A stretch of DNA of 64,000 bases from AC-32 sp963716865 (GTDB taxonomy: Bacteria > Actinomycetota > Thermoleophilia > Gaiellales > Gaiellaceae). Location of the stretch: contig CAVQUF010000003.1 in the NCBI GenBank assembly GCA_963716865.1, positions 434,001 through 498,000 of the forward strand, in the 5' to 3' direction. Both the position numbers and the translations under genes were made by a program. A model generated the notes under the pieces. That model ran no database searches, was not told the origin of the DNA, and saw only the letters and a program-made list of their open reading frames with translations. Below are positions 22,694 to 31,639 of this stretch, in pieces; positions within the stretch are counted from its first letter, which is position 1; each line of letters starts with the position of its first letter.

Positions 22694-22992
22694 TCCTCTG
22701 GCAGCAGGGGCAGCGCCGTCGCGACGACGCGACGACCGTTCACCTCGTAGACGACGTCCACGCTGTCGTTCTGGCGGTACGTGCCGGCCACGCCGAGGAA
22801 GAGCGAGAGCCAGCGCCAGAAGCCGAGCCTCCCCTCGTTGGCCAGCGGCCGATCGAAGACGAGGTCTCCGCCCTCGCGGCGGAAGTCGCGGCCGACCTGC
22901 TGGGGCACCCCGTTGAGGAACACCTCGAACTGCTCGCCCACCCCGGCCGGCAACACCACGCGCGTCGTCTCTGGCATCGCTCGTTCGGGCAT
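22690..22992 (-). CDS. Small hypothetical protein beside the cytochrome oxidase genes
   Basis: 100 residues from ATG 22992 (MPERAMPETTRVVLPAGVGE), or 95 from ATG 22977. The longer frame enters the oxidase subunit gene on the other strand. It is beta-rich with EQFEVFLNGVPQQVGRDFRR, an amphipathic segment LGFWRWLSLFLGVAGTYRQ that could lie on a membrane, and a C-terminal VVYEVNGRRVVATALP. No family is recognised. It diverges from coxB with only ten bases between starts, so the two must share or overlap promoters, which suggests a link to respiration. Confidence 0.6.
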   Translation of the reverse strand: MPERAMPETTRVVLPAGVGEQFEVFLNGVPQQVGRDFRREGGDLVFDRPLANEGRLGFWRWLSLFLGVAGTYRQNDSVDVVYEVNGRRVVATALPLLPED

Positions 22993-23002
22993 CGCTCTTA
23001 GA

Positions 23003-23980
23003 ATGCCACCGCCTGTGCGCCGCCTGCTTCTGCTCAGCTGCGCCACGTTGCTCTCGCTCGCCTGTGCGGGGGCGGCGCTCGCCGGTAACGGCGGGCTCGG
23101 GCCACCCTCGCCCGTTTCGCCGCAGGCGTCGGACATCCGCGACATCTACTGGCTGATCCTCGGCATCACCGGCGCGATCTTCGTGCTGGTCGAGGTGACG
23201 CTCGTGATCTTCATCGTCCGCTACCGCAGCCGAGGCCGCGCGCGCGAGGTCGAGGGGCCCCAGATCCGCGGGCACACGAATCTCGAGCTCGCCTGGACGG
23301 CGGGCCCGGTCGTGATCCTCGCCGTGATCGCGGCGTTCGTCCTCTACAAGGCCGCGGCGATCCGAAACGCGCCCGCCGGGACCCCGCGCGACACGATCGG
23401 GATCGAGGCGCACCAGTTCTACTGGGAGTTCACGTACCCGAACGGGGCGCACTCCGTCGACATTCTGCGCGTGCCGTACCGCCGCCAGATCAAGCTCGTG
23501 ATCACCTCGGCGGACGTGGCGCACAGCTGGTGGGTCCCGAACCTCGCCGGCAAGATGGACGCGATCCCGGGTCGGGTCAACCGCCTGTCGTTCCGCGCCG
23601 TCAAGCTCGGCACGTTCCCCGGCCGGTGCGCGGAGTTCTGCGGCCTCCAACACGCGCAGATGCTGGCGCAGGTGCAGGTGCTGCCGCCCGACCGCTACGA
23701 CGAGTGGGTGAACCAGCGGCGCGGCGCGACCCAGGCGCTCGCGCGTGAGACGTTCGTAGGCGTCTGCGCCAAGTGCCACGGGCTCGCCGGCCAGGGCGAC
23801 ATCGGCCCGCCGATCGCGACGAGCGGGCTCCTCGCCGACCCGGCCGCGCTCACGCTGCTGCTGCGGCAAGGCCGCGCGAAGATGCCGGCCGTGGGCAAGA
23901 CGTGGGACGAGCAGCAGCTGAGCGGGACGATCGCCTACCTCCAGAGGCGGTTCCACGCGGGAGGCGGCAGTGGCGGCTAG
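23003..23980 (+). CDS. coxB: Cytochrome c oxidase subunit II with fused cytochrome c (caa3 type)
   Basis: 325 residues from ATG 23003. Signal peptide, then two membrane helices (YWLILGITGAIFVLVEVTLV and TAGPVVILAVIAAFVLY). The periplasmic-side cupredoxin domain carries the CuA ligands: AHSWWVPNL for the first His, and RCAEFCGLQHAQM with two Cys, Glu, His and Met. A C-terminal cytochrome c domain has CAKCH heme binding and a distal Met in AKMPAVGK. This fusion defines caa3 oxidases, which take electrons directly into the fused heme. It overlaps coxA by 11 bases. Subunit III is not seen in this cluster. Confidence 0.95.
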   Translation: MPPPVRRLLLLSCATLLSLACAGAALAGNGGLGPPSPVSPQASDIRDIYWLILGITGAIFVLVEVTLVIFIVRYRSRGRAREVEGPQIRGHTNLELAWTAGPVVILAVIAAFVLYKAAAIRNAPAGTPRDTIGIEAHQFYWEFTYPNGAHSVDILRVPYRRQIKLVITSADVAHSWWVPNLAGKMDAIPGRVNRLSFRAVKLGTFPGRCAEFCGLQHAQMLAQVQVLPPDRYDEWVNQRRGATQALARETFVGVCAKCHGLAGQGDIGPPIATSGLLADPAALTLLLRQGRAKMPAVGKTWDEQQLSGTIAYLQRRFHAGGGSGG

Positions 23981-25610
23981 GGCCGAGCCCATTTCGGCGT
24001 CGGTGGTCGTCTCGCGAGGCCGCGCCTCGAGCTGGCTGACGACGACCGACCACAAGCGGATCGGGATCCTCTACATCTGGACCAGCCTGGCGTTCTTCGT
24101 GGCCGGCGGGATCCTCGCGCTACTGATGCGCGCGCAGCTCGCGACCCCTGACGAGCACTTCATCCGCCGCGACTCCTACGACGCGCTGTTCACGATCCAC
24201 GGGACGACGATGATCTTCCTCGTCGTCGTGCCGATCCTGGCCGGCTTCGGGAACTACCTCGTCCCGCTGATGATCGGCGCGCACGACATGGCCTTCCCGC
24301 GGCTGAACGCGCTCTCGTACTGGCTCTTCCTGCTCGGCGGGCTCGTCCTCTACTCGAGCTTCTTCGCCTCCGGCGGGGCGGCCAAGTGCGGCTGGACGTG
24401 CTACACGCCGCTCTCGACCGACCAGTACACGCCGGGGCACGGGGTCGACCTCTGGATCCTCTCGCTCCACATCCTCACGCTCGCGTCGCTCGCGGGGGCG
24501 ATCAACTTCCTGGTCACGATCCAGAACATGCGCGCGCCCGGGATGACCTGGATGCGCATGCCGCTGTTCGTCTGGGCGATGGACGTCTACGCGCTGCTGC
24601 TGGTGCTCGTGCTGCCGACGCTCTCGGGCGGCCTCACGCTGCTGCTCCTCGACCGACAGGCGGGCACGCACTTCTTCATCCCCGGTCAGGGAGGGAGCGC
24701 ACTCCTCTGGCAGCACGCCTTCTGGTTCTTCGGCCACCCCGAGGTCTACATCATGATCCTGCCGGCGATGGGGATGATCTCCGAGATCATCCCGGTCTTT
24801 GCCCGCAAGCCGATCTTCGGCTACAAGGCGATCGCGCTCTCGACGGTAGCGATCGCGTTCATCTCGATGCTCGTCTGGGCGCACCACATGTTCGCGGTCG
24901 GGCTGCCCGGGTACGTGCAGGGCTTCTTCATGATCACGTCGATGCTGGTCGCCGTCCCGACCGGCATCAAGATCTTCAACTGGCTCGCGACCACCTGGCG
25001 CGGGAACCTGATCTTCGACACGCCGATGCTGTTCGCGCTCGGCTTCATCGCCGTCTTCACGATCGGCGGGCTCTCCGGGATCTTCGTCGCCGCGTACCCG
25101 TTCGACTGGCAGGTGACGGACACGTACTTCATCGTCGCGCACCTGCACTACGTGCTCTTCGGCGGCTCGATCTTCGGGATCTTCGCGGGCCTCTACTACT
25201 GGTGGCCGAAGATGTTCGGCCGCGTGCTCGACGAGCGCCTCGGCAAGCTCAATTTCTGGTTCATGTTCGTCGGCATGAACCTCACGTTCCTGCCGATGCA
25301 CTTCCTCGGCCTGCTTGGGATGCCGCGGCGCGTCTACACGTACTACAACGGGGGCGTCTGGGAGTGGTACAACCTCATCTCGACGATCGGCTCTGGAGTG
25401 ATGGCACTCGGCATCCTGTTCTTCTTCGTGAACGTCGTGAAGACGGCGCGCTCCGGGGTGCGGGCCGGGAACGATCCGTGGCTGGGCGACACGCTCGAGT
25501 GGTACACAACCTCGCCTCCGCCGCCGCACAACTTCGACAGCGTCCCGTACGTGTCCAGCCCGCGGCCGCTGCGCGACCTCAGGCGACGACTGGCGGAGTC
25601 CCGTGGGTAG
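23970..25610 (+). CDS. coxA: Cytochrome c oxidase subunit I (heme-copper, caa3 type)
   Basis: 546 residues; the start (GTG 23970) overlaps coxB. About twelve membrane helices. Heme and copper ligands: the low-spin heme His in FTIHGTTMIF, CuB His cross-linked to Tyr in WFFGHPEVYIMILPAMGMIS, the His pair WAHHMF, and the heme a3/a ligands in IVAHLHYVLFGGSIF. The Glu of the GHPEVY motif supports an A-type proton channel. It reduces oxygen to water and pumps protons. Length is normal for a subunit I without fused subunit III. Heme O synthase follows with an eight-base overlap. Confidence 0.97.
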   Translation: MAARAEPISASVVVSRGRASSWLTTTDHKRIGILYIWTSLAFFVAGGILALLMRAQLATPDEHFIRRDSYDALFTIHGTTMIFLVVVPILAGFGNYLVPLMIGAHDMAFPRLNALSYWLFLLGGLVLYSSFFASGGAAKCGWTCYTPLSTDQYTPGHGVDLWILSLHILTLASLAGAINFLVTIQNMRAPGMTWMRMPLFVWAMDVYALLLVLVLPTLSGGLTLLLLDRQAGTHFFIPGQGGSALLWQHAFWFFGHPEVYIMILPAMGMISEIIPVFARKPIFGYKAIALSTVAIAFISMLVWAHHMFAVGLPGYVQGFFMITSMLVAVPTGIKIFNWLATTWRGNLIFDTPMLFALGFIAVFTIGGLSGIFVAAYPFDWQVTDTYFIVAHLHYVLFGGSIFGIFAGLYYWWPKMFGRVLDERLGKLNFWFMFVGMNLTFLPMHFLGLLGMPRRVYTYYNGGVWEWYNLISTIGSGVMALGILFFFVNVVKTARSGVRAGNDPWLGDTLEWYTTSPPPPHNFDSVPYVSSPRPLRDLRRRLAESRG

Positions 25611-26787
25611 CCCGGCGCCGGGGCCCTGGCTGCGGCTGATCGCGCTCGCGGCGGCGGCGGCCTGCGCCGCGGCGGTCGTGAGCGGCGCGCTCGGCCTCGG
25701 CTCTGCGCACCGGGCGCTGGCGGGGCTGGCCCTCCCGCCGCTCTGCGCGCTCGTCGCGGCGGCGTGGATCGCGCACCGCCGGCTGCTCGCGCCGGCCGCC
25801 GCGGCGCTGGTCGGGTTCCTCGCCGCGGCGCTCGTGACGCCTCGCCCGGTCCACCTCGTGCTCGCCGGGGTCGCGCTCGCCGCCGCGCTAGTGGCGGTCG
25901 CCGGCTGCTTCCGGGGCGATGCCGTCCCGAGAGCGGCGCTGCGCGACTACGTGACGCTGACGAAGCCGCGGATCATGACCCTGCTGCTGCTGACCGGCGC
26001 GGCCGGGATGTTCGTCGCCGCACAGGGGGTCCCGCCGCTCACGACCCTGGCCGTGACGATGGCCGGCCTCGCACTCGCGTGCGGGGGCGCCAGCGCGCTC
26101 AATCACGTGCTCGACCGCGACATCGACCGCCTCATGCCGAGGACCGGAGAGCGGCCGGTTGCCGGAGAGCGGATCGCTCCATCCCGTGCGCTCGAGTTCG
26201 GGCTCGCGCTCTCGGCGTTCTCGTTCGTGCTCCTGGCGTCGTATGTGAACGTGCTGACGGCGGTGCTCGCGCTGGTCGGGAATCTGTTCTACGTGCTCGT
26301 GTACACGGGCTGGCTGAAGCGGTCGACGCCCCAGAACATCGTCATCGGCGGCGCTGCAGGGGCGGTCCCGCCGGTCGTCGGCTGGGCGGCCGTGACGGGA
26401 CAGCTCGCGCTGCCGGCCCTCTTCCTGTTCCTGATCGTCTTCTTCTGGACGCCGCCGCACTTCTGGGCGCTCGCGCTCCTGATCAAGCGCGACTACGAGG
26501 CGGCGCGGATCCCGATGCTCCCGGTCGTACGGGGAGACCGCGAAACGACGCGCCAGATCCTCCTGTACTCGCTCGTTCTCTTCGCCGTCACGCTCTTGCC
26601 GTTCGCATGGCGGACGGCAGGCGTCCTCTACCTGGCGGCGGCGTTGCTGCTCGGCGCGGTGTTCCTGCGGCTCGCGTGGCGGTTGCGGCAGGAGACGACC
26701 CCAGCGCGGGCGCGGGCGCTCTTCCACTTCTCGCTCCTCTACCTGGCGATCCTGTTCGTGGCGATGGCTATCGACCCGCTGATCTGA
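25603..26787 (+). CDS. ctaB: Protoheme IX farnesyltransferase (heme O synthase) with extra N-terminal membrane domain
   Basis: 394 residues from GTG 25603, overlapping the coxA stop. Residues from about 115 on are the UbiA-type prenyltransferase: DYVTLTKPRIMTLLLLTG, NHVLDRDIDRLMPRTGERPV with the Asp-rich site, and DYEAARIPMLPVV for the second site, with about nine helices. The first 110 residues add three or four hydrophobic helices (LIALAAAAACAAAVVSGALG, LVGFLAAALV) absent from typical CtaB. The enzyme adds a farnesyl group to heme b, giving heme O for the oxidase encoded just upstream. The extension may be a remnant of, or substitute for, a heme A synthase-like membrane part, but it shows no paired His ligands. 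Confidence 0.93.
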   Translation: MGSPAPGPWLRLIALAAAAACAAAVVSGALGLGSAHRALAGLALPPLCALVAAAWIAHRRLLAPAAAALVGFLAAALVTPRPVHLVLAGVALAAALVAVAGCFRGDAVPRAALRDYVTLTKPRIMTLLLLTGAAGMFVAAQGVPPLTTLAVTMAGLALACGGASALNHVLDRDIDRLMPRTGERPVAGERIAPSRALEFGLALSAFSFVLLASYVNVLTAVLALVGNLFYVLVYTGWLKRSTPQNIVIGGAAGAVPPVVGWAAVTGQLALPALFLFLIVFFWTPPHFWALALLIKRDYEAARIPMLPVVRGDRETTRQILLYSLVLFAVTLLPFAWRTAGVLYLAAALLLGAVFLRLAWRLRQETTPARARALFHFSLLYLAILFVAMAIDPLI

Positions 26788-26963
26788 TGACCGACGTGCA
26801 GGAGAGCACGCCGGCCGTCGAGGCCGGCTCGCATGCGGGCACGTCGGCCGAGCGCGAGCTGGAGCGGAAGAACCTGGTCTTCGGCCTCGCGCTGTTCGCA
26901 GTGTTCCTGTTCCTGCTGGGCGCCACCGTCGTGGTGGCGTTCATCTACCTCGCTCTGGACTGA
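26787..26963 (+). CDS. 58-residue single-span membrane protein of the caa3 operon
   Basis: It starts at ATG 26787 in an ATGA overlap with ctaB, so it is translationally coupled. Residues 1-30 are acidic and polar (VQESTPAVEAGSHAG, then SAERELERKN). Residues 31-56 form one helix (LVFGLALFAVFLFLLGATVV, then VAFIYLAL). Its size and place suggest a small accessory or subunit IV-like component of the oxidase. No specific family is recognised. Confidence 0.75.
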   Translation: MTDVQESTPAVEAGSHAGTSAERELERKNLVFGLALFAVFLFLLGATVVVAFIYLALD

Positions 26964-27086
26964 GCAGTACCGCCCGCGCCCTGCGAGAGACCCGGCCGCC
27001 CCTTAGTACGGTTCGCCCGGCCTCCTCCCCGAGGCGAGCGTATCGGCGGAATCCGCACGTGTGGGTGACGCGATCGTGACGAGATC

Positions 27087-28229
27087 GTGACTTCGGGAGA
27101 CTCGATCGCCGAGGGGATCTTCCTCGCGCGACCCGAGGGAGCCGAGGCCGTCCCGTCGGGAATGCGGCTGGCCGTCAAGGACCTGTTCGACACCGCGGCG
27201 CTCATCACGACCTACGGCTCGATCCTCTTCGCCGAGCACGTCCCGGCCGAGAGCGCGGAGGCCGTGCGCCGCCTCGAGTCGGCCGGCTACGTCGACGTCG
27301 GGAAGACGAACCTGCACGAGTTCGCGTACGGGACGAGCTCCGAGAACCCACACTTCGGGACCGTCCCGAACCCGCTCGCCGAGGGCAGGCTCGCGGGCGG
27401 CTCGAGCGGCGGCTCCGCGGCTGCGCTCGCCGCGGCGCTCGCCGACGCCGCTCTCGGCAGCGACACCGGCGGCTCGATCCGGATTCCGGCCGCCTGCTGC
27501 GGCGTCACCGGCTTCAAGCCCACCTACGGGCTCGTCCCGCTCGACGGCTGCTTCCCGCTCGCACCGACGTTCGACCATGCGGGCCCAATGGCCGGCGACG
27601 TCGCGGGTTGCTCGCGCATGCTCGAGGCCCTCGTGCCCGATTTCACACCGGCGGAGCTCGGGCTCGACGACCTGGAGGTCGGCGTCGTCTGGCTCGAGCA
27701 CGCCGATCCGCTTGTCCGGGCCAGGGTGGAGAGCGCCGCAGAGCGCTTCCCGCGCCGGCGACTGCTCGACGTGCCGCTCCCGCAAGGCCTCTGGCCGGCG
27801 TTCATGCGCGAGGTGGCCGACGTTCACCGGGAGCTCTTCGAGGAGCACTGCGACTCGTACGGGGAGAACGTCAGCGCGAAGCTCGTGCGCTGCCTGGCCG
27901 TGACGGACGCCGACTACACCCGCGCCGCGGCCGCCCGCGAGCAATACCGGGAGCGCGTCGCCGACGCCGCGGCGGAGGTCGACCTCCTCCTGAGCCCCAC
28001 CCTCGCGTGCGTGGCGCCCCGCGCCGGCCAGGACGAGCTCGCGCTGCGCGACACGCTCACGAAGCTCACGTTTCCGTTCAACGCCGCCGGCTGGCCGGCG
28101 CTCGCACTCCCGTGCGGCCTCGCCGAGGACGGCCTGCCCGCCTCGGTGCAGCTGGCCGCCCCTCCCGGCGCCGATGCAACGGTTCTGGCCGCCGGCGCGG
28201 CGCTCGAACACGCTCTGTCCCTCGACTGA
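27087..28229 (+). CDS. Amidase signature family protein
   Basis: 380 residues from GTG 27087. The Ser-cisSer-Lys triad region is visible: K30 in MRLAVKDLFDT, then GRLAGGSSGGSAAALAAALA with the cis-Ser, and GSDTGGSIRIPAACCGVTGF with the nucleophilic Ser. Its length, about 100 residues short of GatA, and the absence of gatB/gatC argue for a stand-alone hydrolase of small amides (for example aryl or aliphatic amides) rather than the tRNA amidotransferase. It follows the oxidase genes after a 120-bp gap and ends at a short hairpin. The substrate cannot be predicted. Confidence 0.85.
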   Translation: MTSGDSIAEGIFLARPEGAEAVPSGMRLAVKDLFDTAALITTYGSILFAEHVPAESAEAVRRLESAGYVDVGKTNLHEFAYGTSSENPHFGTVPNPLAEGRLAGGSSGGSAAALAAALADAALGSDTGGSIRIPAACCGVTGFKPTYGLVPLDGCFPLAPTFDHAGPMAGDVAGCSRMLEALVPDFTPAELGLDDLEVGVVWLEHADPLVRARVESAAERFPRRRLLDVPLPQGLWPAFMREVADVHRELFEEHCDSYGENVSAKLVRCLAVTDADYTRAAAAREQYRERVADAAAEVDLLLSPTLACVAPRAGQDELALRDTLTKLTFPFNAAGWPALALPCGLAEDGLPASVQLAAPPGADATVLAAGAALEHALSLD

Positions 28230-28230
28230 G

Positions 28231-28246
28231 TCACTCGTTCGAGTGA
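28231..28246 (+). terminator. TCACTCG-TT-CGAGTGA palindrome after the amidase gene
   Basis: A perfect seven-base inverted repeat directly after the stop codon. No U-tract; it may be a weak terminator. Confidence 0.35.
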
Positions 28247-28282
28247 GTCCGCACGGGTCGAGAGTGCCGAAACCTTTGGACG

Positions 28283-30082
28283 ATGGCCTGCGTCCGTTGT
28301 GGTGTCGTGCTGCTTGCTGCGCTTGTCGTCTGCAGTTCCGCGCAGGCGCGCATCTCCGCGGCCCCGAAAGGGCTGCACGGGTTCATGCTGCGGGCCGACG
28401 AGCCGGTCGTGCACACCTTCGCCCGCACTCCCTCGTTCGGCTGGAGCCCGGTCAAGGGCGCGCGCAGGTACCAGTTCGAGCTCGCGACCAGCCGGAGCTT
28501 CAACGACAACGCGATCGTCTGGTCGGCGAACGGCCTGAAGATACCCGCCGTCTCGGTTCCGATCTCGCTTCCGTGGATGACAGGGCAGCCCTATTCGCTC
28601 TACGCGCACGTGCGCGCGGTGACGTCGAGAGGCGCCGGAAAGTGGAGCACGCCGTTCGGCTTCAACATGCGCTGGACGACGGTTCCCGCGCCGGTCGCGC
28701 CGAGCTACCCCGGCCTGCTCCGCTGGAGTGCGGTCCCCGGCGCGAGTGCCTACACGGTCTGGCTCGTGGACGCCGACAAGCAATTCACGACGCGCACGAA
28801 CATGGCGGACGAGCGCGAGTACTACAGCTTCCACCAGGACCCGGCCTGGACCGGCACCGTGAACTGGCGCGTCCGCGCAATGCGCCTGCTCTACGGCAAC
28901 GCCGAGAACGGAATCCCGTCCGTCTCGTACGGGCCCTGGAGCCCGATCTACACGAGCACGAACCCACCGTTCACGACCGGCCCGTTGACCCTGTCGTCGA
29001 CCGTCTCGAAGGTCGTCTCGGACGCCACGCACGTCCGGGCGCACGAGGTGATGCCGGCCTTCGTCTACAGCGGAGACACGTCGATCTGGGGCACGAGCGA
29101 GGAGCTCTACCGGGTCGAGGTGTTCAGCGACGAGGACTGCCTCAACCCCGTCTTCCGCGGAGCGATCGTCGGGAGCCCCGCCTACGTCCCGCGCGAGAGC
29201 GGGCCGCTCTCCCTGCCCACCGACGTCAACGGCGTCTCCCAGGCGCGGACGTCCTTCCTGCCCGAGGGCGTGGAGCCGGACTCCAAGAGCGCGGACGACG
29301 CCACCGTCAAGACCAATGAGATGGACGCCTCCTCCAACTCCCAGGGAGCCAAGGTCGACCTCTGGGACAGCGACTGGCCGAGCGGCCGCTACTACTGGAC
29401 CGTGATGCCGGTCGACATCGTCCCCGACCAGCAGCTGTCGACCGTGCTGTCCGTTCCGGTCCTCGCGGGCGCCACCACGATCACCGTCGCCAACGCGACC
29501 GGCATCCTCGCGGGCGACCCCTTGAACATCGGATCGCCGTTCGCCGAGAACGCCGTCGTCCAGTCCGTCGTCGGGAACGACATCACGCTCACGGCCCCGG
29601 TCAGCAACTTCCACGCGGCCGGCGAGACCGTCATCCGGCCGAGCGGAGGCGTCAAGTACCGCGACGCCGAGCTGACCCAGGACGCCTGCGCGGCCGGCCG
29701 CAAGCTTACGTTCGGGAAGTCGAGCCTGCCGGCGGTCACGGGGCAGGCCGCCGCGTTCGCCTCGGGTCTCTCCCCGAGCGGCAAGCTCGTCAGCGCCTCA
29801 GGCCTGCGGCCCAGGTTCTACGGCCAGCCGCTCGTCGCCTGGCAGCCGACGCTCGCGACGGACAAGTACGAGGTGCAGTGGAGCCACAAGCAGTACCCGT
29901 GGAGCAAGGCCGGCAGCATGCAGACCTTCTCGACCTCGACCACCCTCCCGCTCACCCCCGGCACCTGGTACTACCGCGTCCGCGGCATCGACAACCTGAT
30001 GATCGGGCCGAAGCCGCAGCTCTCGTGGTCGAAGCCGGTGCGGCTCGTCGTCACGAAGCCGCGCTTCCGCATCATCCACTAA
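28283..30082 (+). CDS. Secreted fibronectin-III-like surface protein
   Basis: 599 residues from ATG 28283. Signal peptide about residues 1-23 (VVLLAALVVCSSAQA). Several beta-sandwich modules follow: TPSFGWSPVKGARRYQFELA, LRWSAVPGASAYTVWLVDAD, a middle domain with EELYRVEVFSDEDC, a segment STVLSVPVLAGATTITVANA that looks like a tail-fibre or adhesin module, and a last module LVAWQPTLATDKYEVQWSHK. The style resembles the C-terminal domains of the two repeat proteins at 5.2-8.2 kb. No catalytic residues are seen. It is probably a cell-wall or extracellular binding protein. The gene converges with the DUF4349 gene, overlapping it by four bases. Confidence 0.75.
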   Translation: MACVRCGVVLLAALVVCSSAQARISAAPKGLHGFMLRADEPVVHTFARTPSFGWSPVKGARRYQFELATSRSFNDNAIVWSANGLKIPAVSVPISLPWMTGQPYSLYAHVRAVTSRGAGKWSTPFGFNMRWTTVPAPVAPSYPGLLRWSAVPGASAYTVWLVDADKQFTTRTNMADEREYYSFHQDPAWTGTVNWRVRAMRLLYGNAENGIPSVSYGPWSPIYTSTNPPFTTGPLTLSSTVSKVVSDATHVRAHEVMPAFVYSGDTSIWGTSEELYRVEVFSDEDCLNPVFRGAIVGSPAYVPRESGPLSLPTDVNGVSQARTSFLPEGVEPDSKSADDATVKTNEMDASSNSQGAKVDLWDSDWPSGRYYWTVMPVDIVPDQQLSTVLSVPVLAGATTITVANATGILAGDPLNIGSPFAENAVVQSVVGNDITLTAPVSNFHAAGETVIRPSGGVKYRDAELTQDACAAGRKLTFGKSSLPAVTGQAAAFASGLSPSGKLVSASGLRPRFYGQPLVAWQPTLATDKYEVQWSHKQYPWSKAGSMQTFSTSTTLPLTPGTWYYRVRGIDNLMIGPKPQLSWSKPVRLVVTKPRFRIIH

Positions 30083-31113
30083 CTCCGTTTCAGCAACCGG
30101 CGGTCGGATCGGCGGCGGACCATCCTTCCCGCGACGATGCCGGCGATGCCGAGCACGAGCAGCGGCCCGGCGACGACGAGCGCGTAGAGCAGCACCTCGA
30201 GCTCCCGGACCAGCACCGAGCCTGCCTCGTCGACCGTCCGCTGGAGGCGGCCGTGGGCTACGGCGGCCTTCGGGCGGGCGTCGATCGTCAGGGCGATGCG
30301 GGCGAGCCCTGCTCGACGGACGCTTGAAGCCTTCGATCGAGTGAGGAGCGCGACCCGCGCCTGGTCACGTCGAAGCCGCTGCTCGAGCGCGGCACGGCGC
30401 TCCGGCGTGAGGACGCCGGCAAGCTGCTGCTTGATCGCCGCGATCTCGGCCCGGAGACGACCGATCCGCGCGGTCAGGTCGTCGACCCGCTGCTGGAGAT
30501 CCTTCAGCACGATCCGCTGGCGGACGAGCGAGCCGTAGCCCGAGAAGTGAGCGATCGCGGCCTGGACGTGCTCGACCGGGACCCGGAGCGCGAGCTCCGA
30601 GTCGCCGCGGTCGCCCGGGGCCGCGTACCTGGCCCAGACAACGTATCCGCCGAGACGGCGGGTGAACCGGAGCGCATCCTGCGTCCTCTTCGAGAGGTCG
30701 TCCCGATTGTCGACGCGCACGGTGAGATCTGCGTCGTACTGCTGGAGCCGGCCGGCGACGGGCGGGAACCCGAGTGCTCTCGAGGTCGCTGCCCTGAGTG
30801 CATCGGAGTGGGCAGGAGCCGGGAGCGGCGGGATGCGAGACTGCGCGGTCGCCGGCGCGGCTCTCTCAACCTGCCGTGGTGAGGTCGAGCCGTGGAGCAC
30901 ACCCAGCGCCCCGGCAACTCCGAGGATCACGGCAAGCGCGGCAAGCCCCCCCGCGGGCACAAGCATCCGGAAGTTGAGCTCGAAGCGCCTGGTCGGCGAG
31001 GGGGCCAGCGCGCGAACGCGCTCGCGCAGCCCCTCCGACGCGACGGGCCGTCCGGCGCGCAGCTTGCGCGCGAGCTCTCCGAAGCGGTCGTCCACGAGCT
31101 CAAGCGGCGACAT
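30079..31113 (-). CDS. DUF4349-type membrane protein, putative anti-sigma factor
   Basis: 344 residues from ATG 31113, overlapping the ECF sigma gene by 14 bases. The cytoplasmic N-terminus (LELVDDRFGELARKLRAGRP) precedes a membrane helix at about 50-72. The outer domain has the DUF4349 pattern: YDADLTVRVDNRDDLSKRTQ, GGYVVWARYA, ELALRVPVEHVQAAIAHFSG, then a coiled coil of roughly 60 residues (VDDLTARIGRLRAEIAAIKQ). A second helix near the C-terminus ends in a basic tail. Coupling to the sigma gene suggests that it senses envelope state and restrains the sigma factor; DUF4349 proteins themselves have no settled function. Confidence 0.8.
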   Translation of the reverse strand: MSPLELVDDRFGELARKLRAGRPVASEGLRERVRALAPSPTRRFELNFRMLVPAGGLAALAVILGVAGALGVLHGSTSPRQVERAAPATAQSRIPPLPAPAHSDALRAATSRALGFPPVAGRLQQYDADLTVRVDNRDDLSKRTQDALRFTRRLGGYVVWARYAAPGDRGDSELALRVPVEHVQAAIAHFSGYGSLVRQRIVLKDLQQRVDDLTARIGRLRAEIAAIKQQLAGVLTPERRAALEQRLRRDQARVALLTRSKASSVRRAGLARIALTIDARPKAAVAHGRLQRTVDEAGSVLVRELEVLLYALVVAGPLLVLGIAGIVAGRMVRRRSDRRLLKRS

Positions 31114-31630
31114 CGGCGCTCACCTCCTGTTCGAGTTTCTGCAAGGCACGGCTCAGCCGCGTCGAGCACGCGGTCGCGCTGATCCCGAGCACGCGGCCAG
31201 CGCTCTCGCCATCCAGCTCGAGCACGATCCGCAGCGCGACGACCTCGCGCTCGGATGCGGACAGCCGCGAGAGCGCGCGCTCGAGCGCCGGCGAGAGACC
31301 CTCCCCGAAGACCGCGTCCTCGGACACGGGCACGTCGAGCGCCCACCGCCCCTCCCGCCGGCGACGGCGCTCCTCGGCGCGGAAGTGGTCGATCGCGGTC
31401 GAGCGCGCGAGCTGGCAGAGCCAGGTGCGCGCGCTGCCACGGCGCGGGTCGTAGCGCCGCCAGCGCTCCAGCGCCCGGGCGAACGTCTCGGCTGTGAGGT
31501 CTTCGGCCACGTTTCGGTCTCCCGTCAGGTACACGAGGAATGCGTGCACGTCGTCGAGGTGGCGCTCCGCCGCCTCCGCGAAGTCCTGCGTGCTCGGCTT
31601 CACGGCATCTATACGGCGCCGCCGCCTCAT
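31100..31630 (-). CDS. ECF RNA polymerase sigma factor
   Basis: 176 residues from the first start (31630); GTG 31603 (VKPSTQDFAEAAERH) is a likely alternative. Region 2: AFLVYLTGDRNVAEDLTAET and FARALERWRRYDPRRGSART, with WLCQLARSTAIDHFRAEERR. Region 4: LSASEREVVALRIVLELDGE and ISATACSTRLSRALQKLEQE. It overlaps the DUF4349 membrane gene, its probable antagonist, and starts nine bases after opcA ends. It could thus be read as the tail of the pentose phosphate operon. Confidence 0.9.
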   Translation of the reverse strand: MRRRRRIDAVKPSTQDFAEAAERHLDDVHAFLVYLTGDRNVAEDLTAETFARALERWRRYDPRRGSARTWLCQLARSTAIDHFRAEERRRRREGRWALDVPVSEDAVFGEGLSPALERALSRLSASEREVVALRIVLELDGESAGRVLGISATACSTRLSRALQKLEQEVSADVAA

Positions 31631-31639
31631 CGCGTCACA

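Noticed and set aside
24120..25529. 469-residue minus-strand frame opposite coxA
   Set aside because: It is a highly charged shadow of a strongly conserved membrane protein gene and has no features of its own.
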